DNA of 64,000 nucleotides from DASZVN01 sp035547055 (GCA_035547055.1 DASZVN010000057.1:1-64000); one strand, 5' to 3'; shown: positions 10,701-19,010, numbered from the stretch's first letter. The notes: generated by a model not told the origin, from the sequence alone. Translations and numbers: made by a program.

Positions 10701-11177
10701 GGAGCGGCGGACGAGCGCCGCCAGCGCGAAGAAGAACAGGATCGGCGCGACGACGGCGACGGCGAGGCCGGCGACCCGCACGGCAGTCGCGGGATCGGCC
10801 AGATCGAGGCTCGCGTCCCGAAACACCACCGAGGCGTAGAACGCGCCGAGCGCGACCCACACCAGCGCCGCGACGGTCGCCACCGCGAGCGGGCCGGCCG
10901 ACGGCTTCTTCTGAAGCGCATACATAATGTGCGCGAAGGAGCGGGCGTCGTCATTGGCCGGGCGGCGTGCCTCGGCGAAAGCCGGCTGCGGCGCTGGCTG
11001 AGGCTCGGGCTTCGGGGCGGCGGCCGGAGGCTCGAACAGCTCCTCTTCGGCACGGGACGGTGTGCCCGCAGAGGCAGGCGGCTCGGGCTCCGGATTGCTG
11101 ACGAGGTTCAGCGCTTCCTCGATCGCCGATAGCGCCGCCTCGGCCGGATCGACCGCCTTCTTGGGGTTGTTCGCCAT
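4719..11177 (-). CDS. Giant GPR-like (growth pole ring) membrane-anchored coiled-coil protein
   Basis: A 2,152-residue protein. Residues 1-90 are Pro/Ala/Glu-rich and disordered. Two hydrophobic helices follow at about 96-119 and 132-157. Residues 170 to about 1950 are almost all helical heptad-like sequence rich in Ala, Glu, Arg, Leu, Ser and Thr, with internal repeats: IERLTREFLDGS three times, a long run of SxRTExLLDxLxxRxExLDxxL units, and a roughly 36-residue unit (ALGRERxxLxxSLxxLNEEVVRALxxGR) three times. The last 120 residues are a separate conserved-looking globular tail beginning SLDSLSVDIARMIDHQ. Size, two N-terminal membrane helices and apolipoprotein-like repeats match GPR of Agrobacterium (about 2,100 residues), which forms a ring at the growing pole and is required for polar growth. 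The function here is inferred from that match. Automated pipelines often mislabel such proteins as kinesin-like. Confidence 0.8.
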   Translation of the reverse strand: MANNPKKAVDPAEAALSAIEEALNLVSNPEPEPPASAGTPSRAEEELFEPPAAAPKPEPQPAPQPAFAEARRPANDDARSFAHIMYALQKKPSAGPLAVATVAALVWVALGAFYASVVFRDASLDLADPATAVRVAGLAVAVVAPILFFFALAALVRRSQEMRLVARSMTEVAIRLAEPESDSHEAVSTLGHAIRRELSAMDAGIERVVSRSGELETAMRGEIASLERTHFETEARLRDMMDRIRAEREDLAANAEQLLDAIAQARSSLTEELTSTGQALTEQIVGSGQRAVEELGLHRERLSEAVATSQSELSRQVAEASATLTGDIGRSGEAVLARLVDKGERVAQAVGDAGERFLRAVTTEADGLVERLTAISATTERTLADSGERLTAGMASESAALTRNFEERAQAVTHDFTTTGEQLSRTLDERASALIGGLTASATEISDALVSRSEAATERLLRTSEDVGRILADTSERLTQTLGDSIGSVTGDLVTRAEAATADFVRTSSEASRSFAETSERLTQSLSRSGDDVAQALGQRSEAIAGALDRASTDFVDALTQRAQILTDAITRTAADLSENLAERAQNLTETLSSSGERLVGSIGERTDVLAQAFQDASVGASATLAERAEAVTLQLADISRGFGDTLAVHTGEMTRAVDASGRRVADELVSRSDAAREQIEGAAQAATEDLARQIERLTREFLDGSATVAERSASAADQFEQAIVAVAGGLTSRIERLTREFLDGSTEVANRGSAAAGRFEQSAAETARALTEQIDRLDRGMQENASELATRSAAARAEIEEAGNAVTRELMAEIERLTREFLDGSSEVAGNFADRFGDVGEIMKSMGDGVLSDLSRRSTEFTDRLGQATGELAALISARTEQLNDQILSAGDRVVDQISERSISLADRLQASSDRLHEVVVVRGGALQSSLETTGTELLDRLDGRVNSVREAIEESARSASETLLARADGVERTLAAASGRIAETITARGGELTSELAATAARMHETIVVRGSELQRAMADTREEIAGIVGSGREEIEQRLIEAADRATAHMVQETRVIEVRLAERLDGGFRSAQERIESAAEELGRSLTGRVGELAQQVAEVGTELAQSITRRSAKVNEQLNETASSLADTIVTRGGALNEALAGKLAEFDEIVTGRGRELVTRLSTDAATLGASLGARIAEIENLVDVRGGNMLQALQSSTDLLDHSLSSRTERLVEELGHRTRTLDETLASHTGQLLDGLSLRTETVEAALSSSTDRLLDELARRSEHLDAMLAGRTERLLDGVALKSETLDATLAQHTEQMTGTLALRSEALDATLGSRRDEIGQLLDRHSQALDGRLLIHSQDVEALFGARIDSLDRAVGTRLEEVGATLDGRLARIGDGIESRAREVDRMLSDRTSELARTMSEGGKELVTTLDARSEQFSEQVGRRAADVVGLFEERADAVNRILGDKALEVAEALDSRVARFEMVVIGRLDTLSAALETRGNALSERLSDRLHGVTEDMVAAATRVEGTLSQLSESVADALNAGAGNLTAALGNRTEELAQVLADRGGSLLDALGRERTDLAQSFGAMNEEVVRTLTGGRVELLETLGRERETLSSSLTGLNEEVARALADGREALAGAIGRERAALSRSLGDLNQDVVRALSGGRDDLAAVTEDLKVQVGATLATLHDTSGGLQQLAHRTSDGLAALDRNLNDRMQLLQEVMGNLTALAEEGNAGFSEQIQLLHRLAGNVLTDVKAITDRLSEQGKALERAAGAVHSNQADLDRALDRRRQSLDELTATIADKTGDLDGVLGSFNRIIEDSLTVAEGRAREVADLLTREVSTAVASIETQFGAIRSTTSEERQRTTESLRAAYDQAVGEMTALLKNATEGLGAIARQMRGVTSQVHGELEATREELKRGIAALPKETEESTAAIRRVVADQIKALNSLSEIAVRHGGLPEADQRQGGYAATAEAGRQAPRPSAAPRGGEPARPARRDPERGSGAPAAGAGENGGWLSGLLARASREDGEEAAPPRRDARSERTVRHTIESLDSLSVDIARMIDHQAVIELWDRYRRGERNVFTRRLYTLQGQQTFDEIRKKYEGDREFRATVDRYIAEFERLLDEVSRSDANPAVAQSYLTSETGKVYTMLAHASGRFEDRG

Positions 11178-11527
11178 CTCGTCGCCTCGCGTCCGTACGC
11201 ATCAACCAAGCCGGCCGCGGACCTTCGGGAAACTCGGAGCGGCAGCCGCTTCCACGCGGCGTCGCCGATCATGCACGTCTTCCGAATTCCCCTCGTCGCC
11301 GCCGGGGCCACCTTGTGTCGGTGTCCCGCGCGCGCAGCCGCCGCGCGCGCATCCTAGACACCGACCCCGGCGATGGAAACACGGCCCGACGCCAAATCGC
11401 AAACGTCGTTAACGTCTTGTTCACCATTTTTGCAATGGCGGAGCGATTCCCGTGGCTTAGCCGCGGCAGCCTGCAGATGGCAGCGGGCGCCGACGACGGC
11501 CGGCGCCGCGAATCACCCGAATCCGCT
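11178..11527. other. 350-base gap with a long hairpin and a CtrA-like half site
   Basis: No gene is visible. On the minus strand this is the region after the ferredoxin-NADP reductase stop and before the GPR-like start. It contains a large inverted repeat at 11317-11365 (listed separately) and a TTAA-N7-TTCA motif at 11409-11423 resembling a degenerate CtrA site. The GPR-like promoter is expected here but I cannot place it with confidence. Confidence 0.5.
11317..11365 (-). terminator. Long two-tier hairpin, possible terminator of the reductase gene or leader of GPR-like gene
   Basis: A perfect 9-base outer arm GTCGGTGTC pairs with GACACCGAC, and an inner 8-base GCGCGCGC pairs with GCGCGCGC around a 7-base loop. 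It lies 163 bases after the reductase stop and about 140 bases before the GPR-like start on the minus strand. No clear T-run follows, so termination is only a guess. Confidence 0.4.
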
Positions 11528-12646
<1,119 letters not shown>

Positions 12647-12690
12647 TCACGTTCGCGTCCGCTGCGCTGCCGAGGGCCGACGCCGCGGCA

Positions 12691-12719
12691 TTGACCCGGG
12701 ACCGCCCGCCCCCTTACAC
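12691..12719 (+). promoter_or_regulatory. Candidate sigma-70-type promoter of tRNA-Ser
   Basis: TTGACC at 12691-12696, a 17-base spacer, then a weak TTACAC at 12714-12719. The start point would fall 5-8 bases before the mature tRNA, the right geometry for a stable-RNA promoter. The -10 match is poor, so this is tentative. Confidence 0.4.
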
Positions 12720-12730
12720 CATGCGCCGCC

Positions 12731-12821
12731 GGAGACGTGGCCGAGAGGCTGAAGGCGGCGGTTTGCTAAACCGTTATAGGGCCGCAAAGCTCTATCGAGG
12801 GTTCGAATCCCTCCGTCTCCG
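12731..12821 (+). tRNA. tRNA-Ser (anticodon GCU)
   Basis: The acceptor stem GGAGACG pairs with CGTCTCC, followed by discriminator G and an encoded CCA at 12822-12824. The D-arm region is TGGCCGAGAGGCTGAAGGC. The anticodon GCT is at 12765-12767 in the loop TTGCTAA. A long variable arm, as in all class II serine tRNAs, precedes the T-arm GAGGGTTCGAATCCCTC. It reads AGC/AGU codons. No integrase or target-site duplication is seen at its 3' end. Confidence 0.97.
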
Positions 12822-12824
12822 CCA

Positions 12825-13128
12825 GACATCGCCGATTGCCTTCGATAGCCCGCGATTGCCTCCGAACACCGCGGTACGGCAGAAGCGCCTTCTCGTATCG
12901 CGCGCCGCATCGTTTCGTCTCGGCTTCGGCATTGCAGGGCACCTTGCGGGCGACACCTGCAACCGCTTCCTTCGACCAGGCAAAGCCGGTGAGGCGCTCG
13001 CCCGCGACCAGCAGGCTTCCATCGCCGTCGTCGAGAGAAGACGTCGTTGCGATCGATCAGCGCCCGCGCGCCCGGCACCAACCTTGCGGTACTCGCATTC
13101 GATGCCCCGGAGGGAGCCGCCAACGGCG
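12825..13128. other. 304-base gap after the tRNA with no recognisable gene
   Basis: Between tRNA-Ser and the 3' end of the histidine kinase gene. Open frames on both strands are present, but none shows a recognisable domain, a good ribosome site or a plausible protein composition. I see no integrase remnant or tRNA 3'-end duplication. Confidence 0.5.
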
Positions 13129-15456
13129 TCACGCCGAGGCGCGGGCGCCGTCCACGGTGGTGCCGGCGTCGGGAGCCATCGGCAGGCGGACCAGCACGAC
13201 GGTGCCGACCCCGACGGCGGAGCGGATGCGCATCGTGCCGCCATGGCGCTCGACCAGCGAGCGGGCGATGGCGAGGCCGAGGCCGGAGCCGCGGTGGGTC
13301 TTGGTGAACTGGTTCTCGACCTGCTCGAACGGCCGGCCGAGCTTCTTCAGCGCGTCCTTGGGGATGCCGATGCCGGTGTCCTCGACGTAGAGATTGACCT
13401 GGTCGCCGACCGGGCGGATGCGCACCGTGACCTGCCCGCCGGCCGGGGTGAACTTCACCGCGTTCGACAAGAGGTTCAGCAGGATCTGCTTCAGCGCGCG
13501 GCGGTCGGCATAGGCCATGATGCCGGTCGCGGCCTCGGCGCGGAGGGCGAGGCCCTTGTCGTCGGCGAGCGGCGCCATCACGCGCAGCGCGTCCAGCACC
13601 GAGCCGTCGAGGTCGAGCTCCTCGGGATGGATCTCGAGGTGGCCGGACTCGATGCGGGACATCTCCAGCACGTCGTTGATGACTTCGAGGAGATATTGCC
13701 CGCTGTCGCGGATGTCGCGGCAATATTCGCCGTATTTCGGCGAGCCGAGCTGGCCGAAGGCGCCGGACGTCATGATCTCCGAGAAGCCGATGATGGCGTT
13801 GAGCGGCGTCCGGAGCTCGTGGGAGATGTTGGCGAGGAACTCCGACTTGGCCTTGTTGGCGTCCTCCGCCTCGGCCTTCTGCTCGGCATATTTCTCGGCG
13901 AGCTCGGCGAGCTGGCGGGTCTGCGCCTCGAGCGTCTGGCGCGACTTGCGCAGGTCGGCGACGCTCGCCATCAGGCGCTTCTCGCTCTCCAGCAGGCGCT
14001 CCTCGTGGCGCTTCAGCGAGGTCACGTCGGTGCCGACCGAGACGAAGCCGCCGTCCTTGGTGCGGCGCTCGTTGACGTGGAGCCAGCGCCCGTCCTCGAG
14101 CTGGACCTCGTAGGCGCGGGCGCCTTCCTCGGGCCGGCCTTCAGGCCTCACCTGGGTGCGCACCACCGGCTCGCGGCCGGCCGCCATCACCCGGTCGTAG
14201 GGCGTGCCGACCGCGACGGCGCTGTCCGGCAGGCGGTGGAACTGCTGGAACTTGGAGTTGCAGAGCACCAGCCGATTGTCGGCGTCCCACAGGACGAACG
14301 CCTCGGAGATGGTCTCGACCGCGTCGCGCAAGCGCATGTCGGCCATCGCGGTGCGCTGGGCGAGGCGCTTCTCCTCGGTCATGTCGACGCAGATGCCGAC
14401 GAGGTGGGGGCCGGCGTCGGCGGCCCCCCGCACCACCTCGCCGCGGCAGCGCAGCCAGGTCCAGTCGCCGCGGGCGTGGCGGACGCGGAAGGCGCGGTCG
14501 ATGGTCGTCGTCGCGCCGCGGACGAGGTCGTCGGCGAGGGCGTAGAAGTCGCCGTCGTCGGGGTGGATCATGGCCTCGAAGGCGCCGAACGACATCAGGT
14601 CGTCCTTCGGCGGCAGGCCGACCAGGGCGAACATCGAGCGCGACCAGAAGATGCGCCCGGCGGCAAGGTCCCAGTCGAACAGGCCGGAGCGGCCGCGCAA
14701 CAGCGCCGTGTCGACCCGGCCCTGGACCCGGTCGAAGATGTCGTCGGCCTGTCGCGCGCGCGCCGCCTGCCAGTGGAAGGCGGCGCCGAGCAGCGCCAGG
14801 ACGAAGCCGGTGGTCGCGAACAGGGTGATGTCGAGGCGGGTCGCTGCACGCCAGTCGTGCAGCACCTCGGCCACCGGCTCGAGCAGCGCCACCTGGCCGA
14901 ACGGCGCCTTCAGCGTATGCACGGTGCCGAGCATCGCGCCCGTGCCGGGCGGGCGGATCTGCATCACGCCGGCGCGCTCGGCGAAGACCGTCAGCGGCTG
15001 GCCCGGCCCGAGCGCCGCCACCAGCATCCGGCCGCGCTTGACCGGCATCGGGCCGCTCGACGCGACGATCGTGCCGGCGGCGTCGGTGACGACGACGCTG
15101 CGGGCGGCGCTCGTGGCCTGCGGCGGGAGCCCTTCGGCGAGGTAGCGCCGGGCCGCCGCAGGGGCGGTGTCGGGCGAGGACGGCTGAAGTGCGTCGAGTC
15201 CGTTGGCGACGGCGTCGGCCACCAGCGCCATCTCGCTGGCGGCGTCGGCCAGCGCGCGATCGTGCGACTGCGAGAGCTGCACGAAGGCGCCGGCCCCGAC
15301 CGTCAGCAGGAAGACCGCGATCAGCGCCGGGACCGACCACCGCAGCACCGGCTCGGCCCGGATCAGCCGTCGGTAGGCCGGATGGGCGATCGAACGGGCA
15401 AGCGCGCCGAGCGAATAGGGCCGCGCGGGCAGGGTGCCGAGCCGAGTTCGCGCCAT
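13129..15456 (-). CDS. PAS-domain sensor histidine kinase (PleC/DivJ/PdhS-like), orphan
   Basis: A 775-residue inner-membrane kinase. Membrane helices at about 42-60 and 208-229 flank a roughly 145-residue periplasmic sensor region. Two PAS-like regions follow (about 250-365, with GLFDWDLAAGRIFW and VGICVDMTEEKRL; and 370-485). A coiled coil leads to the dimerisation domain with the phospho-accepting His546 in SHELRTPLNAIIGFSEIM. The N-box NLLSNAVKF is near 661, G1 DTGIGIP near 693 and G2 GSGLGLAIA near 722. The H-box with LNAIIGFSEIM resembles the PleC/DivJ/PdhS group that acts on DivK/PleD. No response regulator is adjacent, so partner and signal are unknown. Transcribed alone. Confidence 0.9.
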   Translation of the reverse strand: MARTRLGTLPARPYSLGALARSIAHPAYRRLIRAEPVLRWSVPALIAVFLLTVGAGAFVQLSQSHDRALADAASEMALVADAVANGLDALQPSSPDTAPAAARRYLAEGLPPQATSAARSVVVTDAAGTIVASSGPMPVKRGRMLVAALGPGQPLTVFAERAGVMQIRPPGTGAMLGTVHTLKAPFGQVALLEPVAEVLHDWRAATRLDITLFATTGFVLALLGAAFHWQAARARQADDIFDRVQGRVDTALLRGRSGLFDWDLAAGRIFWSRSMFALVGLPPKDDLMSFGAFEAMIHPDDGDFYALADDLVRGATTTIDRAFRVRHARGDWTWLRCRGEVVRGAADAGPHLVGICVDMTEEKRLAQRTAMADMRLRDAVETISEAFVLWDADNRLVLCNSKFQQFHRLPDSAVAVGTPYDRVMAAGREPVVRTQVRPEGRPEEGARAYEVQLEDGRWLHVNERRTKDGGFVSVGTDVTSLKRHEERLLESEKRLMASVADLRKSRQTLEAQTRQLAELAEKYAEQKAEAEDANKAKSEFLANISHELRTPLNAIIGFSEIMTSGAFGQLGSPKYGEYCRDIRDSGQYLLEVINDVLEMSRIESGHLEIHPEELDLDGSVLDALRVMAPLADDKGLALRAEAATGIMAYADRRALKQILLNLLSNAVKFTPAGGQVTVRIRPVGDQVNLYVEDTGIGIPKDALKKLGRPFEQVENQFTKTHRGSGLGLAIARSLVERHGGTMRIRSAVGVGTVVLVRLPMAPDAGTTVDGARASA

Positions 15457-15629
15457 GGCCTCGCCGTGGTTCTCGTCCGCGGCGCGGACGGTGCCCCTCC
15501 CGCCGCGAATCCGCGCAATTTGAATCGCCGCGGGGTGATTTGTCCAGGATCCGGCCTGGCGGAAGGAGGAACCACGCTGCCGGCGGCACGTTGGCCTCGA
15601 GGCTGGGGCCAGTTCAGCGGGAGGCCCTC

Positions 15630-16154
15630 ATGGCTTCGCGAAAGCTTCACGCCGTCGCCCTCGCGGTCGCTCTCATGACCGGCTCGGGCAGCGCGGCGAT
15701 GGCCCAGGCCGCCGGCTCCGTCGGCGGCAGCGCGGGCGCGACGGGCGGCCTCGGCGGCCACCCCAGCATGTCGTCCGGCACCAGCGGCTCGGCGGTGAGC
15801 CCCAATGTCGGCGTCGGGAGCGCCGCAACGACCGGCAGCACGCTCGCCCCCGGCAGCACGACCGGCCTCACGGCCCCGACGACTGGCACGCTGGCGCCGG
15901 GCAGCAGCGTCAGCGGCAACGTCGTCAACGATTCCTCGATGTCGATCGGCGGCGCCGCATCCCCGGCGGGCGGGGTCGTCAACGACGCCAATCCTGCGAT
16001 CGGCGGGGCGGCGGTGGCGCCGCCGTCCGGCCTGCCGGCGGCCGGCAGCACCACCATGGGCGTCGCGGGGATCGGGAGCGGCGGCACCGCGGCGGGCGCG
16101 ACCGGAATCATCGCGACGGGGCGCTCCAGCGCCGGCGGCGCTTCCCGCCGCTGA
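15630..16154 (+). CDS. Small secreted Gly/Ala/Ser/Thr-rich protein of unknown function
   Basis: A 174-residue protein. The ATG at 15630 follows a GGAGG ribosome site. A signal peptide (basic MASRKLH, then a hydrophobic core) is predicted to end near SAAMAQA at about residue 26. The rest is low complexity: Gly, Ala, Ser, Thr and Val in short quasi-repeats such as TGSTLAPGSTTGLTAP and TGTLAPGSSVSGN, and NVVNDSSMSIGGAA echoed by GVVNDANPAIGGAA. No cysteine and no catalytic motif. Probably an exported structural or surface-exposed protein. It converges on the TRAP large-subunit gene 6 bases away. Confidence 0.65.
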   Translation: MASRKLHAVALAVALMTGSGSAAMAQAAGSVGGSAGATGGLGGHPSMSSGTSGSAVSPNVGVGSAATTGSTLAPGSTTGLTAPTTGTLAPGSSVSGNVVNDSSMSIGGAASPAGGVVNDANPAIGGAAVAPPSGLPAAGSTTMGVAGIGSGGTAAGATGIIATGRSSAGGASRR

Positions 16155-16160
16155 CGAGGG

Positions 16161-17840
16161 TTACTTCCCGGGCGCTGCGGGCGCCGGGCCGAGGTTGAAG
16201 TCGGCGCCGCCGAAGCTGTTCAGCGACGGCATCTCGATCGGCGCCTTGTTGAGGTCGATCGCCTTCTCCGACGTTTGGTAGTGGGTGACGAGGTAGGGGA
16301 ACACGATCACCTGGATGACCATGACGAGCTGGATGAAGACGAACGGCACCGCGCCCCAGTAGATCTGGCTGGTGCGGACCTCGGCCATCGTCTCGCCGGT
16401 GACGCGGTCGCGATAGGGCGCCGTCGGTGCGACCGATCGCAGGTAGAACAGGGCGAAGCCGAACGGCGGGTGCATGAAGCTCGTCTGCATGTTGACGCCG
16501 AGGATGACGCCGAACCAGACGAGGTCGATCCCGAGCGCGGTCGCCGCCGGCGCGAGGAGCGGCACGACGATGAACGCCAGCTCGAAGAAATCAAGGAAGA
16601 AGGCGAGGAAGAACACCAGGAGGTCGGTGACGATCAGGAAGCCGAGCTGGCCGCCGGGCAGGCCGGTCAGGAGGTTCTCGACCCAGACGTGGCCGTCGAC
16701 GCCGTAGAAGGTCAGGCTGAAGACGCGCGAGCCGAACAGGATGAAGATCACGAAGGACGACAGCTTCGCGGTCGAATCGAGCGCCTGGGTCAGGAGCTTG
16801 AGGCCGAGCCGGCGCTTCGCGAAGGCGAGGATCAGCGCCCCGGCGGCGCCCATCGCGCCGCCCTCGGTCGGCGTCGCGATGCCGAGGAAGATGGTGCCGA
16901 GCACGAGGAAGATCAGCGCCAGCGGCGGCACCATCACGATCACCACCGTCTCGGCCATGCGCGACAGGATGCCGAGGCGGAGCGTGCGGTTGATGAGGGC
17001 GATGGCGTAGCCGACGATCACGCCGGCGGCGACGGCGAGGATGTCGGCATTGCCGCCGGCCGCGGCCCAGCCGCGCGCGACGGCGAGGCGATAGGTGCCG
17101 ACCGAGACCACGGCGATCAGGAGCACGATCGCGACCAGCGAGAGGAGGCCGGTCGAGCCGTCGTCCTCGCGGATGGTGCGGGCTTCGGTCGGCAGCGCCG
17201 GGGCGGCCCGCGGCGCGACGATCGAGACGATGAAGACGTAGAGCGCATAGATCGCCGTCAGCACCAGGCCGGGGATCAGCGCGCCCTCGTACATGTCGCC
17301 GACCGAGCGGCCGAGCTGGTCGGCCATCACGATCAGCACCAGGCTCGGCGGGATGATCTGCGACAGCGTGCCGGAGGCGGCGATGACGCCGGCGGCGAGG
17401 CGGCGGTCGTAGCCGTAGCGCAGCATGATCGGCAGCGAGATCAGCCCCATCGAGATGACCGAGGCGGCGACGACGCCGGTGGTCGCGGCGAGGAGCGCGC
17501 CGACGAAGATCACGGCATAGGCGAGGCCGCCGCGGACCGGCCCGAAGAGCTGGCCGATGGTGTCGAGCAGGTCCTCGGCCATGCCGCTGCGTTCGAGGAT
17601 CAGCCCCATGAAGGTGAAGAACGGCACGGCGAGCAGCGTCTCGTTGGCTATGTTGCCGAACACGCGCTCGGGCAGGGCCTGGAGGAAATCCTCGTGGAAG
17701 GCGCCGATCTCGATGCCGATCACGGCGTAGAGCAGGCCGACCGCGCCGAGCGAGAACGCCACGGGAAACCCGATCAGCAGGAACAGGATCAGGCTGCCGA
17801 ACATGATCGGCGCGAGATTGGCGATGAACCAGGCGGTCAT
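16161..17840 (-). CDS. TRAP transporter large permease (DctM family)
   Basis: A 559-residue inner-membrane subunit, the sodium-coupled transport channel of a tripartite ATP-independent periplasmic system. It has about 12-14 hydrophobic helices, starts with TAWFIANLAPIMFGSLILF and carries the conserved segments GLILERSGMAEDLL, SQIIPPSLVLIV, ATPTEGGAMGAAG and NMQTSFMHPPFGFALFYLR. Length and these segments fit the mannitol/chloroaromatic-compound subgroup (COG4664), larger than DctM of the dicarboxylate system. The ATG at 17840 is chosen because it lies 4 bases after the small-subunit stop; an in-frame ATG at 17882 would overlap that gene by 38 bases. The substrate cannot be deduced. Confidence 0.9.
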   Translation of the reverse strand: MTAWFIANLAPIMFGSLILFLLIGFPVAFSLGAVGLLYAVIGIEIGAFHEDFLQALPERVFGNIANETLLAVPFFTFMGLILERSGMAEDLLDTIGQLFGPVRGGLAYAVIFVGALLAATTGVVAASVISMGLISLPIMLRYGYDRRLAAGVIAASGTLSQIIPPSLVLIVMADQLGRSVGDMYEGALIPGLVLTAIYALYVFIVSIVAPRAAPALPTEARTIREDDGSTGLLSLVAIVLLIAVVSVGTYRLAVARGWAAAGGNADILAVAAGVIVGYAIALINRTLRLGILSRMAETVVIVMVPPLALIFLVLGTIFLGIATPTEGGAMGAAGALILAFAKRRLGLKLLTQALDSTAKLSSFVIFILFGSRVFSLTFYGVDGHVWVENLLTGLPGGQLGFLIVTDLLVFFLAFFLDFFELAFIVVPLLAPAATALGIDLVWFGVILGVNMQTSFMHPPFGFALFYLRSVAPTAPYRDRVTGETMAEVRTSQIYWGAVPFVFIQLVMVIQVIVFPYLVTHYQTSEKAIDLNKAPIEMPSLNSFGGADFNLGPAPAAPGK

Positions 17841-17844
17841 GGCG

Positions 17845-18390
17845 TCAATGGGGTCCGGCGTGTTCGGCAGGGGCGGCGGCATCGGGCAGGACGCCCATGA
17901 CGATCGCGATGCGCTTGATCAGCTCGGAGAGGCCCTGCAGCGCGAGCAGCGAAAAGCCCACGGGGATCAGCAGCTTGGCCGGCCATACGATCAGGCCGCC
18001 GGCGTCGGAGGAGTATTCCTGCTCACGGAACGAATGCAGGAAGAACGGTACGCCGTGCCAGATGTGGATCAGCGCGAACGGCATCAGGAAGAAGACGATG
18101 CCGAAGATCTCGATCCAGTCGCGCGCCCGCTTCGGCAGCCACGCCACGGCGATGTCGATGCGGATGTGCTCGTTTCTGAGCAGCGTGTAGCCGGCGCAGA
18201 GCAGCACCACCGCGCCGAACAGGTACCATTGCAGCTCGAGCCAGGCGTTCGAACTGACGTCGAAGGCCTTGCGCACCACGGCGTTGACGGCGCTGACGAC
18301 GACGGCGACCAGGATCAGCCAGGCGGCGGCCCGCCCGATCACGGTGTTGATGCGGTCGATGATGCGGCTGAGCGCGAGCAGCGGCCCCAC
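17845..18390 (-). CDS. TRAP transporter small permease (DctQ family)
   Basis: A 181-residue protein with four membrane helices, the partner of the large subunit encoded immediately after it. The conserved region VRKAFDVSSNAWLELQWYLF sits between helices 1 and 2, followed by RNEHIRIDIA, typical of DctQ. The start is the GTG at 18390, behind the purine-rich GGGGGGA; upstream codons in frame give an Arg/Pro-rich extension with no membrane character. No periplasmic DctP gene is nearby. Confidence 0.88.
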   Translation of the reverse strand: MGPLLALSRIIDRINTVIGRAAAWLILVAVVVSAVNAVVRKAFDVSSNAWLELQWYLFGAVVLLCAGYTLLRNEHIRIDIAVAWLPKRARDWIEIFGIVFFLMPFALIHIWHGVPFFLHSFREQEYSSDAGGLIVWPAKLLIPVGFSLLALQGLSELIKRIAIVMGVLPDAAAPAEHAGPH

Positions 18391-18536
18391 GGTAGTCCCC
18401 CCGGGTCGGCGCCGGTCTCCGCAGCGCCCTGGCTGGGCGCCGCATTGCCTCGCCGGCGCCCGCGTGCATTCTCGGTACGGCGGCCGCGATAGCAAGGAAT
18501 TGCTGCGGCGGAAACGTTTTCGGCGGAGGTGCGACA

Positions 18537-18896
18537 GTGAGCGCGGAGCCCTGGCCCGAGGAAATCCGCGTCGCGAAGGACCGGCGGAGCCTCGCCGTCG
18601 CCTGGGACGACGGGCGGCGCGACGCCATCCCGGCCGAGCTTCTCCGGATCGAGAGCCCGAGCGCCGAGGTCCAGGGCCACCACGAGGGGCAGAAGACCTT
18701 GGTCGCGGGCAAGCGCGCGGTCACGATCGCGGCGGCCGAGCCGGTCGGCGCCTATGCCGTGCGCCTCGTCTTCAGCGACGGCCATTCGACCGGCCTCTAC
18801 ACCTGGCCGATCCTCCGCCGCCTCGGCGCCGAGCAGGACGCGATGATGGCGGCCTATCTCGCCAAGCTCGCGGCGGCGGGGCAGTCGCGGGAATAG
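18537..18896 (+). CDS. DUF971 domain protein
   Basis: A 119-residue cytoplasmic protein of the DUF971 family (gamma-butyrobetaine-hydroxylase N-terminal-like fold). Characteristic segments are PEEIRVAKDRRSLAVAWDDG, IPAELLRIESPSAEVQGH and VFSDGHSTGLYTWPILRRL. The GTG at 18537 lies 8 bases behind GGAGGT. Members of this family have been linked to metal or Fe-S handling, but no function is demonstrated by the sequence. A single gene, divergent from the TRAP genes. Confidence 0.82.
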   Translation: MSAEPWPEEIRVAKDRRSLAVAWDDGRRDAIPAELLRIESPSAEVQGHHEGQKTLVAGKRAVTIAAAEPVGAYAVRLVFSDGHSTGLYTWPILRRLGAEQDAMMAAYLAKLAAAGQSRE

Positions 18897-19010
18897 CCAG
18901 CGACATAGGGGCAGGACCAGCGGCGCATGAATTCAACCCACGTTGCAGGTATTTTGAAGTCCCGCTAAATTTGTACCTATCGCGCGCTACAGCCGCGGGT
19001 GGGGCCTCCG

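Noticed and set aside
5016..11132. An open frame of 2,038 codons on the plus strand opposite the GPR-like gene
   Set aside because: High GC and the regular codon pattern of the helical repeats keep the antisense frame open. Its translation is repetitive Arg/Ala/Gly/Gln text with no domain, and the minus-strand frame has recognisable architecture.
12731..13128. Genomic island attached at tRNA-Ser
   Set aside because: No integrase, no repeated tRNA end and no change to accessory gene content. Flanking genes are ordinary.
12647..13723. Minus-strand open frame containing GDGGIRTLDRALRPYNGLAN
   Set aside because: This is the well-known spurious protein produced by reading tRNA-Ser in antisense.
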